Notes: generated from the letters alone by a model not told the origin. Counted from the first letter of the stretch, positions 21,917 through 32,361 are shown. The stretch: DNA of 64,000 nucleotides from Volutella citrinella (GCA_034401135.1 JAWZSP010000006.1:3782001-3846000); one strand, 5' to 3'. A program made the numbers and translations.

Positions 21917-24158
21917 CTACGACAGGAGCCTTAACAATCGTTGTCGAAATTTTTCCGGGTCAGTGGTGGCATCCTGGCGCTTCTTCTTCTTTCTCTTCTT
22001 TTTAGCAGCCGCTTCTTTGTATTCTGGGCTCGCTGGATCGGGAGGCTGTGGTGGCGGCTGATACGTCTGCGCCCTACTCAATACAGGAACCGGCGCCTTG
22101 TACTCGGGCGCAAAGTCCACGTCTTCTGCTATTCCAGGATTGCTGGGCTTCTGGGAAAGGTCTGAGGCCCTGCTCAATGCGGTACCCCGCCGTGACCTTT
22201 CCATGTACTCGGCCGCCATGCGCATATTTTCCAATAGTCTAGGATCGATGGGTTCTGGCCCTTCGTCTCTTGATTTGGAAGCTTTACTCTGCGCAGGCTG
22301 GTGCAACCTCCTGGCATATGTCGGTGTAGGATTGATGGGCTTCTGGGCACTGGCGGAGGAGGGCCCTGGACTTTCGTCTCTTGAAATAGAGGCCTTGCTC
22401 TGCGCCGGTTGGTGCAACTTCCGGGTGTATGTAGTTGTAGGCGGATCGGGTGCCATTGGGACACCAGCGTTTTCATCGACGAGGTAGTTCCGGCTCAAGA
22501 GCACGTAGTTGATATTCCCCGGAGGTGGCTCCAATGTTCGAGTTTGAGATTGCGAGGCAGGACGGGGAACTTCTCCCACGTTGGCCCGACGCGCCGGGCC
22601 GCCTACTTGATAGTTCGGACTTGGACCTGCCCCTTCGTCCTTGGAAAGGGGGCGGGTGCGAGGTGCTGAGTCCTTAGGGCCCTCATCTGTGATGGGGATT
22701 TCGGGGGGATTGGGTGCTGCAGGAGATGAGCGCCCAGAATGAGCTCTGGTTGCTGGACGGAGGGTCTGTTTAACACGGGGTATGGTGTGCGATGCTGAAT
22801 CCCCAGAGTCATTACCAGTGTCGGATTTATCAGGAGGTGATACTCTGGTTGGGGGACGGAGAGTCGCTTCATCCTTGAGCAATGTCCTTTCGCCCGCCGT
22901 AGAAGTATCCCATGCTTTGGAGGCGATACTCTCGTCGCTTGAGCTGGAATACGTGCGATGCAAGTGTGCTTCGTCCACCTCGTGCTCTGCTTCCGGCTCT
23001 GACTCGTACTTTTCTGACTCATCCGAACTAGCTCATTATTAGACGGTGCCCTTATATGACATGATATGAACAAAACCCACTTGTGCGTAGATGATGCTGG
23101 AGACGTATGGAGCCATGGGACGCTCAACGCATCTCTGGCAGACGGCCTTTCCTCCGGTCGCTTCTTTGCCAGCCGAAGCACAAAGTCTTGCGCCTCGGCC
23201 GAAACTGCGGCAGACTCCAGCGCGGCATTCGGATAGGAAGAATCCCCATTGACGTACTGCATCAAGTCGGCGAGGTCCTCAAACGCCATGGAGCCGGCCA
23301 GCATCCTGTGCGCAATGGCTGCCAGCGACCATATATCGGTGGGAGGGCCGCAGGAGGCCTTGATGAGGCCGACCGCCTCGGGGGCCACGAAGCCAATTGT
23401 GCCACGGGCGAGGGTAAAGGTACTGGTGACGCCAATCTGGCGGCGCCTGCTTATGCCAAAGTCGCTGATCTTGACGAACCATGACGGGCCTGGCGATACG
23501 ACTAGGATGTTCTTGTTTGGTTAGCCTCACGGAGCAGCAAATCGATGGTCTAGAGGATTATTGAATTGCATGTACGCACACCGGGCTTGAGGTCGCGATG
23601 GACGAATGCGTTGTCGTGCATGTAGCAGAGGCCCTCGAGGACCTGGGCGACAATCTGCTTCGACTCGGGCTCCGGCAGCGGCTTGGAGAGATACGTCTGG
23701 AGGTCGCCGTGGGGGATGTACTCCATGGCGATGAAGACGTGGCTGTCATTCTCGAACCATCCGTTGGAGGACACGAAGCAGTGGGAATACTAGCCGACGC
23801 CGTGTTAGTCCAAGCCAGCCTGGACAAGTAGAAGTTATACCTTGGGGTGCGAAAACTTGATGATGGCCTCGATTTCTCTGTAGTAGTCTAGTTTCTGGCC
23901 GGCGACGACGCTCTTCCGGATCTCCTTTACGGCCCTGAGCTTCCGCGCGCCGCCCCCGTCGCACTTCTCCAGGAACACGGTCCCGTAAGCGCCGGACCCA
24001 AGAGTCTTTGCCTGACGCTCCCAGCGCTCCAGCTTACGGACCCGTCGCCGGTGCGCCGACGTGCCCGTCTCGTACACGACATGCTTGGTGACGGCGCCGA
24101 TGCTGTGTGTCTCGATCCTGGAGTCGCGCACTAGGTCGGAGAGAGCGCCTAGGTCCAT
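21917..24158 (-). CDS. Serine/threonine protein kinase with long disordered repeat-bearing tail
   Basis: Four exons: 24158-23841, 23789-23580, 23511-23081, 23027-21917; 689 aa. Introns of 51, 68, 53 and no other: 23790-23840, 23512-23579, 23028-23080, all GT-AG and frame-consistent. The kinase domain covers about 47-320 and is complete: glycine loop GSGAYGTVF (G54-F62), ATP-binding Lys78 in AVKEIRK, catalytic loop HRDLKPGN (170-177), DFG (193-195), APE (219-221). It is therefore predicted active. Residues about 330-689 are Ser/Pro/Arg-rich, carry a 37-residue tandem repeat and end in a Lys-rich cluster near KKKRKKKKR that could be a nuclear signal. No known accessory domain is visible. The gene is head-to-head with the pseudokinase at 24710, with 551 bp between the two start codons. 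Confidence 0.88.
22247..22440 (-). repeat. 37-residue (111-bp) coding tandem repeat in kinase tail
   Basis: Two consecutive copies offset by 111 bp encode the shared core LHQPAQSKAS followed by a SRDE block. The first is preceded by TTTYTRK and the second by TPTYARR. DNA identity is high but not perfect, so the duplication is not brand new. It lies in the disordered C-terminal tail. Confidence 0.75.
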
Positions 24159-24709
24159 CGGGGGCTCTGGGGCGATTTATTGTCGTGATGGACGGGTCGA
24201 CGGTCTAGTGGAGTGCGCGCGGGGCGGGCCGAAGCGGGGGAAATCGGCCGGTCGGAGCGAAGGGGGCGGTCGGGACGGGAGCCTATTCGAATCCCGCAAC
24301 GGCTGGGACGCCATGAGACGGGCCTGTTGCGGCGAGAGAGGGAAGTCGCGGTTACGATGGGATTTTCGGCAAAGAAATCAGGAGCAGGAGAGTAGCATGA
24401 GAGCTAGCTGATTGTGCTGACTGACGAGTGAGTGGTGCTCTGCGCCTCCACCAGCTGCATCTCCGTGGGGCATCCCAGCCTAGAGCAAGGCAGGGCAAGG
24501 CAGGGCAAGGCAAGGCTGTGCCGCCCCTCCCAGTTGCGCCTTGGCAGACTTGACGAAGCCGGACTGCCTCTGGGGAGGGCTGGCTGACCAGATGGGACGA
24601 CTGCCTTGAGAGGGAATTTATACTTGAAGATCTCCGCATTTTGTCGTCAGAGCAGTTAATATCTGCACCTCCATAATCCCGCGCGAGATCAACATCGACG
24701 ACAACACCC
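24159..24709. promoter_or_regulatory. Shared bidirectional promoter of kinase and pseudokinase
   Basis: 551 bp between two divergent ATGs (24158 minus, 24710 plus), so both promoters must lie here. At about 24482-24515 is a small direct repeat of a 10-bp unit, GGGCAAGGCA-like, three to four copies. I see no clear TATA box. Confidence 0.6.
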
Positions 24710-26509
24710 ATGCCAGCCGAGCTCATCCTCGCGGCCATCGGCACAGCCGATCTGTGCCTCAAGTACGCCCCCCCCAACCAGCCCTTATAATCCATACCGC
24801 TAACCCGTGGCAGATATGGACGCGAACTCGTCATCCTGTACAAGGACTTCAAGGACGCCGACCAGCAGGTCAAGGACAAGGTGCTGCAGGTGGAGGCGGC
24901 ATGGAGCCGGATGGACACGCAGCTCGAGTTCACCAAGAGCGTGGCCCAGAGCCTCGGCGGCGAGCACTGCAGGATCTACATGGACGTCTTCACGCGCCTC
25001 AGCGGCACCCTCATGGCGGCCGTGACGAAGGTGCAGGCCTTTTCGGCGGGCGGCAACAAGGTGAGGCGCTGGAAGTATGCTGCGTTTCATGGAGACCTGG
25101 ACCAGCTGTTTGACCAGCTGGAGAAGTGGCAGCGCATCTTTGACCCGACGTGGTTTCTGATGTTGCGCATCAGCAACAGCACCCTCATTGACGCCGAGCT
25201 GAGGGCGTATGGAGCAGCTGCCACCATCTCTTCTTCTGCCTCTGCTTCTGCCTCATCCTCCGCCTCTGCCTCTGCCTCCGCCGCTGCTGATGGACGACCG
25301 ACTGCCCTCGCCAGGGAAAACTCCAACCTCGCAACAGCCAAGACGCTGCGCAGCCAGCTCCAGGGCTCGGCCAAGGTGCACGTCAACCTGCCCGACGAGG
25401 ACATCCAATGGGCCGAGGCCCGCGCCATCAAGTTCTCATCAACGCGCATCGTCAACCGCAAGGGCAAACCGTTCCTGGCCGATTCGATTGCGTGCGACGG
25501 CTGCCTCGACGTCAAGGCCGCCCGCGAGGACGCCGAGTCGCTGGCCCGGAAGCTCACCAAGGCCGACCCCAACAAGGTCGGCCTGCCCGCGTGCTACGGC
25601 ATCGTCAAGCGCAAGGACCCGGAGACGCGCAAGCGCCTGCAGTCCATGGCCCTCATCTTCCCCATGCCGCCGCGCGCGGGGCCGCCCACCAGCCTGCGCC
25701 AGCGGCTGCTCGAGTCGCCGGCCCCGAGCCTGTCGAGCGTGCTGGGCATCGCGAGACTCATGGCGCGCGCCGTTAGTTACATCCACACGTACGACTTTGT
25801 GCATAAGAATATCCGGCCCGAGACGATCTTGCTGTTCCCGCGGGTCGACGGCGACGACGGCGGCGACGACGATAACGACAACGGGTCACCACACCGCCGC
25901 CGCGGCCACAACTGGGGGGGCTCTGACCCGGGCACCGTCTGCCTGTTCGGCTTCGACTCGTTCCGCAGCGTCAACTTCCAGACGCTGCAGACCGGCGACG
26001 GCGCGTTTGAGCGGAACCTGTACCGGCACCCGTCGCGGCAGGGCATCCGCGCGCAGGAGCGCTACGAGATGCAGCACGACGTGTACAGCCTGGGCGTGTG
26101 CCTGCTGGAGCTGGCGCTGTGGAGCAGCTTTGTCGACTACGAGCTGGACACGGGCGATGGCGATGGCGATTCCGAGGGTGAGGGTCAGGCCGAGGGCGTC
26201 GTCGGCTGGACGAGGTCGCCGTCCAAGGCGCTGGGCCTCGACACGGCCGACTTTGAGCCGCGTCCGGCCCCCGCGGCGCCGCAGTCGTACGCCCACGTCA
26301 AGGACCACCTGGTGCGGCTGGCCGAGACGGAGCTGCCCAGCAGGGTGGGCGACATGTACGCCGCCGTGGTGGTGACGTGCCTGACGTGTCTGGACCAGGG
26401 CAACGACGACTTTGGCGACGAGGCCGAGATGCGGGACGAGGATGGTATCCTGATTGGCGTTCGGTTTATCGACAAGGTGTTGCTGCGGCTGGAGGAGATT
26501 GTGTGTTGA
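24710..26509 (+). CDS. HeLo-like N-terminal domain fused to a pseudokinase
   Basis: Exons 24710-24762 and 24814-26509 give 582 aa; intron 24763-24813 (51 nt) has a GTACGC donor, a CTAAC branch site and a CAG acceptor. The N-terminus (ELILAAIGTADLCLKYGREL, helices to about residue 110) resembles the helical domain heading many fungal kinase-like and NLR-like incompatibility proteins (HeLo/HeLo-like group). A Ser/Ala low-complexity run follows. The C-terminal half has a kinase fold in which the catalytic loop reads HKNIRPETI (His348) instead of HRDLKPxN, so the catalytic Asp is Asn, and the DFG position reads FGFDS. It is therefore predicted catalytically dead. Function is not known; related architectures act in fungal allorecognition and cell-death signalling (inference). 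Confidence 0.8.
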
Positions 26510-27032
26510 CAGATGCATCAATGGTGTTTGTCGATTCGAGGCGCAGTGGTGTTTTGCTGCGGAGACATATCTTTAGAGCCTTGGAATATCAGTTCCATTT
26601 TACCTTTGTTGAGTAGCTGTCGCACATTTGTGAATGATTAGAGAGCGACCTTTGGGATACATACTGTGTCGGTTCTGCTTGGTAGACTCATTCAGCAGTT
26701 AGAGCATCTGTCCAACCCTATACGCAACGGCCAAGGTGATAATTTGGGGATTGGGCAATGAGACAATTTCCAGCACCACTTCGGGGCTAGGATGCAGTGA
26801 ATCGAGGCCTTCGACATCCTCTGGTCGGTGAAGATGCCAAGGAAACAACGAGGCAGTGCCGTGATGCCCTGTGTAGGCAGCCGTCCAGAAGCGATATGCT
26901 CGTCAAATTGACGACATGCACATTATCCTAACGGCTGGAGACGACGCAAAGCTACCCGAGACCACAAAAATGCCCTTGTCGATTCGAACTACCTGATCCC
27001 TAATAAAGAGGCGGCATGGGTGTTGGAGCGAA

Positions 27033-27055
27033 TAGCATATCTCACGCGGCAGGCT
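27033..27055. promoter_or_regulatory. 23-bp element, copy 1 (599 bp upstream of glyoxalase ATG)
   Basis: The core CTCACGCGGCAGGCT is preceded by TAGCATAT. It differs by one base from the copy at 29805-29827. Flanking sequences do not match, so this is a short conserved element and not part of a longer duplication. A binding-site role is inferred. Confidence 0.45.
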
Positions 27056-27551
27056 CAAGGAGTCATTGGTTGCGCTCCCGCGTATTCTGGGGGGAGCAAC
27101 TGTTGGCAAATCAAACCATGAACCAAAAATCCAGGGAGCTTACCAAGCCCATTAATGCTCGATTTATCTGCTACATCATCGCTGCTTCTAATTTAGATAG
27201 GGTACAGCGACAGCCGGGCTAATCAATCCAGGATCTGCTCCTTTGGTCGTCGGCAGAGAGACCTAGTTGGGAGCCGTCGCCCCTCGCGGTCGGCTTTCGC
27301 GTACCGAATAGCCATCTTCAGGCGCTCGGTAGTCGGTCATACACGACGCGCGCGAAAATTACCAGGGTCCCCTGCCCTCGATGAGTCGCTTGGGACAAAT
27401 TCTGGGGCTGCCCTACGTGCCGGCATCACGAATTGCCAAAAAAGGTAATCTGCCGGGTGGCTTATGGGCGCCATGGATGCGAGTTGCAATGCCCTTTCAA
27501 CAATATGGAAATTAATCTGGATGACGCATCCTGCCTCGAGTGCATCACACG

Positions 27552-27557
27552 TATAAA
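27552..27557 (+). promoter_or_regulatory. TATA box of secreted glyoxalase gene
   Basis: TATAAA about 97 bp before the ATG at 27654; the spacing suits a short fungal 5' UTR. Confidence 0.6.
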
Positions 27558-27653
27558 GCAGGAGCTTGCTTTCCTCGATAGCTGCTGAGATAATAACAAG
27601 CACACAACACTTGCCTAGCACTCAATTCCACTTCCATCCTCATATAAGTCACC

Positions 27654-28364
27654 ATGGTCCAGATCTCCAACTCCTTCTGGGCAGCCCTACCCATCGCAGC
27701 ATCCCTCATCTCTTCCGCCACCGCATTCCCGCACCTCACTAAGCACAACATGACCATCCAGTTCCCCCAGCAAACATTCGGCAGCGACGAGCCCGCCCAC
27801 CCCGACACCATCGGGTACTCCATCAACCACCTCTGCCTCAACGTCAAGGACATCCCGCGATCCATTGAGTTCTACACCAAGATCTTCGGCATGAGGGAGC
27901 TCTTCACCCTCCGCGCCTCGGAGCATTACACCATCGCCTACCTCGGCCACAGCCAGGGCGGCAGGAACGGCACCGGTTACCAGACCACGGCCGAGCTCAA
28001 CCGGGACAAGAACAATGCCGCCGGCCTGATCGAGCTGGTGTCGGTCAGCGTCCCGGACAACAACCTCAAGGCCTCGACCGAGGTGCCCAACACATTTAGC
28101 CACATCGGCATGGTCGTGCCCGACATCGCTGCCACCCAGACCCGCATCGACAGCTTTCCCGGCGCAAAGGTCCTCAAGAGGTCTGGGGTGCCGCTCTCTC
28201 TCGACAGCGAGTACGCCAATGCCCTGAGCATGTCGCGCCACCTCGTCTCCCAGCTCGACAAGACTGAGCAGCAGTTCCTGCTCAACGTCGTCAACGTCCA
28301 AGCCATGCCCATGATCTACGTCAACGACCCTGACGGAAACCTGATTGAGATTCAGCAGCAGTAG
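27654..28364 (+). CDS. Secreted glyoxalase I-like (lactoylglutathione lyase family) protein
   Basis: Single-exon gene, 236 aa. Residues 1 to about 24 (NSFWAALPIAASLISSATA core) form a signal peptide, so the protein should enter the secretory pathway. The vicinal-oxygen-chelate fold follows: INHLCLNVKD with His59, GLIELVS with Glu127, FSHIGMVV with His150, and DPDGNLIEI with Glu232. These are the four metal ligands of glyoxalase I in order, so the active site looks intact. Known family reaction: isomerising the methylglyoxal-glutathione hemithioacetal to S-lactoylglutathione. Glyoxalase I is normally cytosolic, so a signal peptide is unusual and the extracellular substrate is unknown. There is one N-glycosylation-type site near residue 105. 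Confidence 0.88.
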   Translation: MVQISNSFWAALPIAASLISSATAFPHLTKHNMTIQFPQQTFGSDEPAHPDTIGYSINHLCLNVKDIPRSIEFYTKIFGMRELFTLRASEHYTIAYLGHSQGGRNGTGYQTTAELNRDKNNAAGLIELVSVSVPDNNLKASTEVPNTFSHIGMVVPDIAATQTRIDSFPGAKVLKRSGVPLSLDSEYANALSMSRHLVSQLDKTEQQFLLNVVNVQAMPMIYVNDPDGNLIEIQQQ

Positions 28365-29804
28365 ACTGATTGGCTGGCTGGACTAGCGGGAGGCATGTGT
28401 TTCGAGGGCCTCAATGGGGGGTTGGGGCATTGTAACTGGTGGTTTACTTCAAGCTGTGTATATGTTTTATGAGATAGAATCTGTTACGAATCTGAAATCA
28501 ATCCCTAGACACGCCTGATTGCGTTCTTGACCCACGGCGGCCGAGCGTGTCAGTGACGCTGATATTCACAGTTTACATAGACTCCTCGAGCTGTCACTGG
28601 GTTATAACCCCTATAAAAAAAAGGCTGGGAAATGGACGACATGGGGTTCCGAGTTTCAACGAGCCACTATGTCTGCTCCCCTATGGCAGTCTAAAAGCTA
28701 ACGAATCCCTCGACACTTGTGGTTCATGGAATCTCATTGCCTCCATCTCCCATCTCGATTCGAAAACACATTACTTCTAGCTGTCTGGTACATGTACTTC
28801 GTTCAAGTCTCCATGGGGAAAACAAAGTCCGTGTGACTACTCCCACCAGCCGTTGCAAGACCTGCGCACAGTCGACAAGCGTGTCGTAGTCATCAACCAA
28901 GACATGGCACCCAACAAGGCTTGGCGTCGAAGGGGGCCCCGAGGCCCAAGAGTCCAAGAGCCCAAGCCATGGGGCTGGTCCCATGACTCCCGAAACCCGG
29001 GGCTATGGGCCATTTCATCCGAGACAGACCAAGTAAGCGAAATTTTCAAAGAGGAAATAGGTAAATTGCACCCCAGCGGTCTCTCTGTCTCCCCACAAGG
29101 TAGCCTTGGGGCGGTCTAATCGCCAAACATCTGCAAGGGCCGCTTTGTGCTAATTGCCAAAGCTGTTGGCCGCAACCATGCCAGGAAGAAGACTGGAGCA
29201 AACCCGCGGTCGATCATATCCCCCAGAGTATAGCTTATAGAGAGGAGAAACAGCATGCGAGACCCGGGTTCCGCGTCGGGTCTCTGGTCTCGACCCGGCT
29301 CCCGCTCAGACGGTACCGTGGTTTACCGCTTGTTTCCTGCCCAGCATCCGAGTCGGCGGAATACATGATCGCCCAAGTCAGGAGAATGATACAAGCTTGA
29401 GCTTGTTTCTAGCACTTGACATATGCATCTGGTCAAAGATGGGAATTATAGCAGCAAAATGCACACAGATGAAAATGCATGCAGATGCCCTGAGAGATTC
29501 TAAACTCCCGTGGTGGTGACGCTTCATCTCACACGATCACAATGACAAGCATGGACGGCTGCCAAAGAGCTACATGTATGACAAACATCAGACTTGGCCT
29601 TTTTTCTCGCCAACTGCCAAGGGGGTACTTGCTGGCCGATCAGTCAGTGGATATTGCGACCATGTGTGGTCATTATACCCCAGCGTTCCCCCTTCGATTG
29701 ACAGTGGACTAAACCAACAAGGCCATGAGTCAATACGGAATGAAGACGAGCTAGCTGCGTTTAGTGTGTCTCGCCCGCTGATCTGCCCGGAAGTCTCGGG
29801 CAAT

Positions 29805-29827
29805 TAGCATGTCTCACGCGGCAGGCT
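29805..29827. promoter_or_regulatory. 23-bp element, copy 2 (435 bp upstream of hydrophobin ATG)
   Basis: TAGCATGT followed by CTCACGCGGCAGGCT; one mismatch against the copy at 27033-27055, same orientation. See the finding on shared elements. Confidence 0.45.
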
Positions 29828-30122
29828 ATTTAACATTGAAGAGGGCGAGACCAAAAAGCAACGACACCACCGCATTGTCAACCAAGACACCGGATTCTGT
29901 CCATTTTTTGCCAAGATGCTCATCATAGACCATGATCACCGGCGTCTTGTCGCTTTGCTGCCATTGACGGACCGCGCGGCCAGCCGGAGCATCAAGCGGT
30001 GTGGTGTTGCCTTCCTGCGAAACAGCTTGTCAACACATCGTTAGTCTGTGCTCTGGGGGAAGCCTTTGCCTCCTATGTCTTTGGTCGAGAAGAATTGTAC
30101 CCACGATGCCGCGTTCACTGGG

Positions 30123-30128
30123 TATAAA
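30123..30128 (+). promoter_or_regulatory. TATA box of hydrophobin gene
   Basis: TATAAA 134 bp before the ATG at 30262. Confidence 0.55.
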
Positions 30129-30261
30129 TGACCGTCCATCGCCGGCCCCGAGTTGGATTCTTCATCACACTGCAACTCAGTACCTCTTCAAGCCACCCTT
30201 TGCCTATTCCTCCCATTCAGCTCTCAGCTCCTACTTATCAATTCTCTAATAACTCGCAAAC

Positions 30262-31383
30262 ATGAAGTTCACCACCATCTCTGCTCTCTTCATTGCCACG
30301 GCCACGGCAATCCCTTACGAGAACCCTGGCAAGGCCATCGACTATGGTGTGAAGGAGGTCAAGCCCCCTACTCCCCCCGCCTATGCTGGCGAGAAGGACG
30401 GTGATGAGGAGAATGGCAAGAATAAGAAGCCCGTTAACCCTTACCCCGTGCCCCCCAACAACGGCGGCTGGGGCGTCAATGAGGTTGGTAAGGGCAAAGA
30501 CAAGGGTGGCCACTGGGTGTGGGTAGAGTATGGTGATGACCAGGATGGTGAGGATGAGGAGGATGACAAGAATGGCGACGATGAGGAGAACGATGACGAG
30601 GATGAGGGCGATGAGGATGAGGACGAGGATGATGCGGATGATGAGGATGGCGATAACAAGTATGGAGGTGACAAGGACGGTGATGACAAGGATGGTGACA
30701 AGAACGGCGGCAACAACAATGGTGGCAACAACAACGGTGGCAACAACAACTACGGCGTCCCCAACGGCGGCAACAACAATGGTGGCAACAACAACGGTGG
30801 CAACAACAATGGTGGCAACAACAACGGCGGCAACAACAACGGTGGTAACAACAATGGTGGCAACAATGGCGGCAATAACGGCGGCAACAACAACGGTGGT
30901 AACAACAATGGTGGCAACAATGGCGGCAATAACGGCGGCAACAACAACGGTGGTAACAACAATGGCAACAACAACGGCGGTAACAACAACGGCAACAACA
31001 ACGGTGGTAACAACAACGGCAACAATAACAACGGTGGCAACAACGGCTACAAGCCTTGCCCCGATGGCCTCTACTCCGTCACCCAGTGCTGCTCCACCGA
31101 CGTGCTCGGCATCGCCCGCCTCAGCTGCGACCACAGTAAGTCCCCATGAGCCTTGACACTAAAGGTCAAACCAACGAACACGATTCACTAACTCCCCCCA
31201 CAGCCAAGAAGAACCCCAAGGACTTCGCCGACTTCAAGGCCGAGTGCGGCGGCAGCAAGCCCAGCTGCTGTGTCGTCCCTGTGGTATGTCCCGCCATCTC
31301 ATGTGCATTGGATATTTGATTGCTAACTGTTTGTGGTACAGCTCGGACAGGCCGTTCTCTGCATCGATGCCAAGGAGGCTTAA
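30262..31383 (+). CDS. Modular class II hydrophobin with acidic tract and Asn/Gly repeats
   Basis: Three exons: 30262-31135, 31204-31283, 31342-31383; 331 aa. Introns 31136-31203 (68 nt) and 31284-31341 (58 nt) have GTAAGT and GTATGT donors and CAG acceptors. The order is: signal peptide (MKFTTISALFIATATAI); Pro/Lys linker; acidic Asp/Glu run at about residues 92-140; Asn/Gly repeat at about 149-260; hydrophobin module from Cys266. The eight cysteines follow the class II order: CPDGLYSVTQCC, then ...LSC, ...AEC, SCC, and VLGQAVLC. The spacing is C-x9-CC-x11-C-x16-C-x6-CC-x10-C. The two introns lie inside the module, as in other class II hydrophobins. Known role: amphipathic surface coat on hyphae and spores. 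Asn/Gly-rich hydrophobins are known from Claviceps; the long acidic block is an added feature here. Confidence 0.9.
30705..31043 (+). repeat. In-frame GGNNN-type repeat (15-bp units)
   Basis: The dominant unit is GGTGGCAACAACAAC/T (Gly-Gly-Asn-Asn-Asn), with shorter GGNN, GNNN and GNNNN variants. Synonymous changes (GGT/GGC, AAC/AAT) alternate between units, and a higher-order block of about 60 bp recurs near 30846-30905 and 30906-30960. Length variation between strains is likely from the structure. Confidence 0.9.
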
Positions 31384-32361
31384 GCGCTTCGCGAGACATC
31401 CAGAAATTCCAGACGGCGGCTTCGCCTCACATCCTATGACATTCCCTGATACCCAGCACGAGTATCCTTCCAGGATCCACACGCAAAGGCGTAAATCGTT
31501 GCGGGGACTTGATCATCAAGTCCATGTTCCATGCAGGCTGTTCGGCAAAATGCAACGTATCAGCTTCATGTTCTTTTCTATCTAGGGTCCCGGGCAATTG
31601 CCTCGAGTCAGCCAGTGTTGCAGGGCTATCACACTGGTGTGAAGAAAGACTCAGGCTCAAGTTTTAAGTGTTAGCTTATCTGGTTCTCTAGAACGAGTTA
31701 TTTTAGACAGTAGTAATTTCAAACGGTTATGATGAGAGATTACAGAGTTGAGCATGCATCCACTTAATGAACAACACACACCCTTCACCTCTCCCACATT
31801 CATAGTTTCCACTCAAAGGCTGTAACCCGGGCCACTTCCAAGCCTAAATCCTTAAGTTTAATCTAGGCATTCCTATTGCAGTTTCCAAAAATTCTCTGAA
31901 AGCACTCAGCTGAGGAGGGCCGGCTGCATCTCCACTGTTTGAGTCAGAACACTATTGAATGCGGATCAGGTTGCTGCCGCTGCCAGACACTTGTCGTAAA
32001 CGCGAATGCTACGAGTAACCAGTCATGGGCACACCGTTGAAAGGGTCAAGTTCTTTCAGGCAACGACAACTACCCCGCCGACAAAGAGTTGAAGTTCAAA
32101 ATAGGCAAGATTAAGCCTGTGACTGGCAATGGCTCCGCCTCTTAGGCTGCCCCAGTTCCCCATTTTAATCCCTCAACCCCATAAAGCCCAGTTTCTCGGC
32201 CAATAAACGGTTATGTAGCCAATCTTCGTTTTCCATCCAAGTGGGTTTCATTTGTAATCGTAGTGCCATTGTCTATTCTTTTATAGTATGATCGGACCCT
32301 CTTCTGTTGGTTCCGCTTGAGAGTTACAAGCTCCAGTCTATGTGGCAGCTACGGATCGACA
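31384..32361. other. Intergenic between hydrophobin and acyltransferase
   Basis: About 980 bp, the most AT-rich spacer in this part. It carries the hydrophobin 3' UTR and the acyltransferase promoter. A weak TATA-like TATAGT is near 32283. No gene is seen. Confidence 0.5.

Larger units (their letters stand above)
26510..27653. other. Intergenic / glyoxalase upstream region
   Basis: 1.1 kb with no supported gene. It contains one copy of a 23-bp element at 27033-27055 whose near-identical partner lies at 29805-29827, and a TATA box at 27552-27557. Confidence 0.55.
28365..30261. other. Intergenic / hydrophobin promoter region (1.9 kb)
   Basis: No supported gene. It contains an 8-bp inverted repeat (GAGACCCG at 29259-29266, CGGGTCTC at 29277-29284), the second 23-bp element at 29805-29827 and a TATA box at 30123-30128. 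A large upstream region is common for strongly regulated hydrophobin genes. Confidence 0.55.

Noticed and set aside
25209..26375. 388-codon frame overlapping the pseudokinase
   Set aside because: Arg/Ser/Pro-rich shadow in a shifted frame of a high-GC gene.
30238..31134. 298-codon Val/Ile/Ala-rich antisense frame over the hydrophobin
   Set aside because: Product of the antisense of GGNNN/Asp repeats; the hydrophobin on the plus strand has a signal peptide, introns and the Cys pattern.
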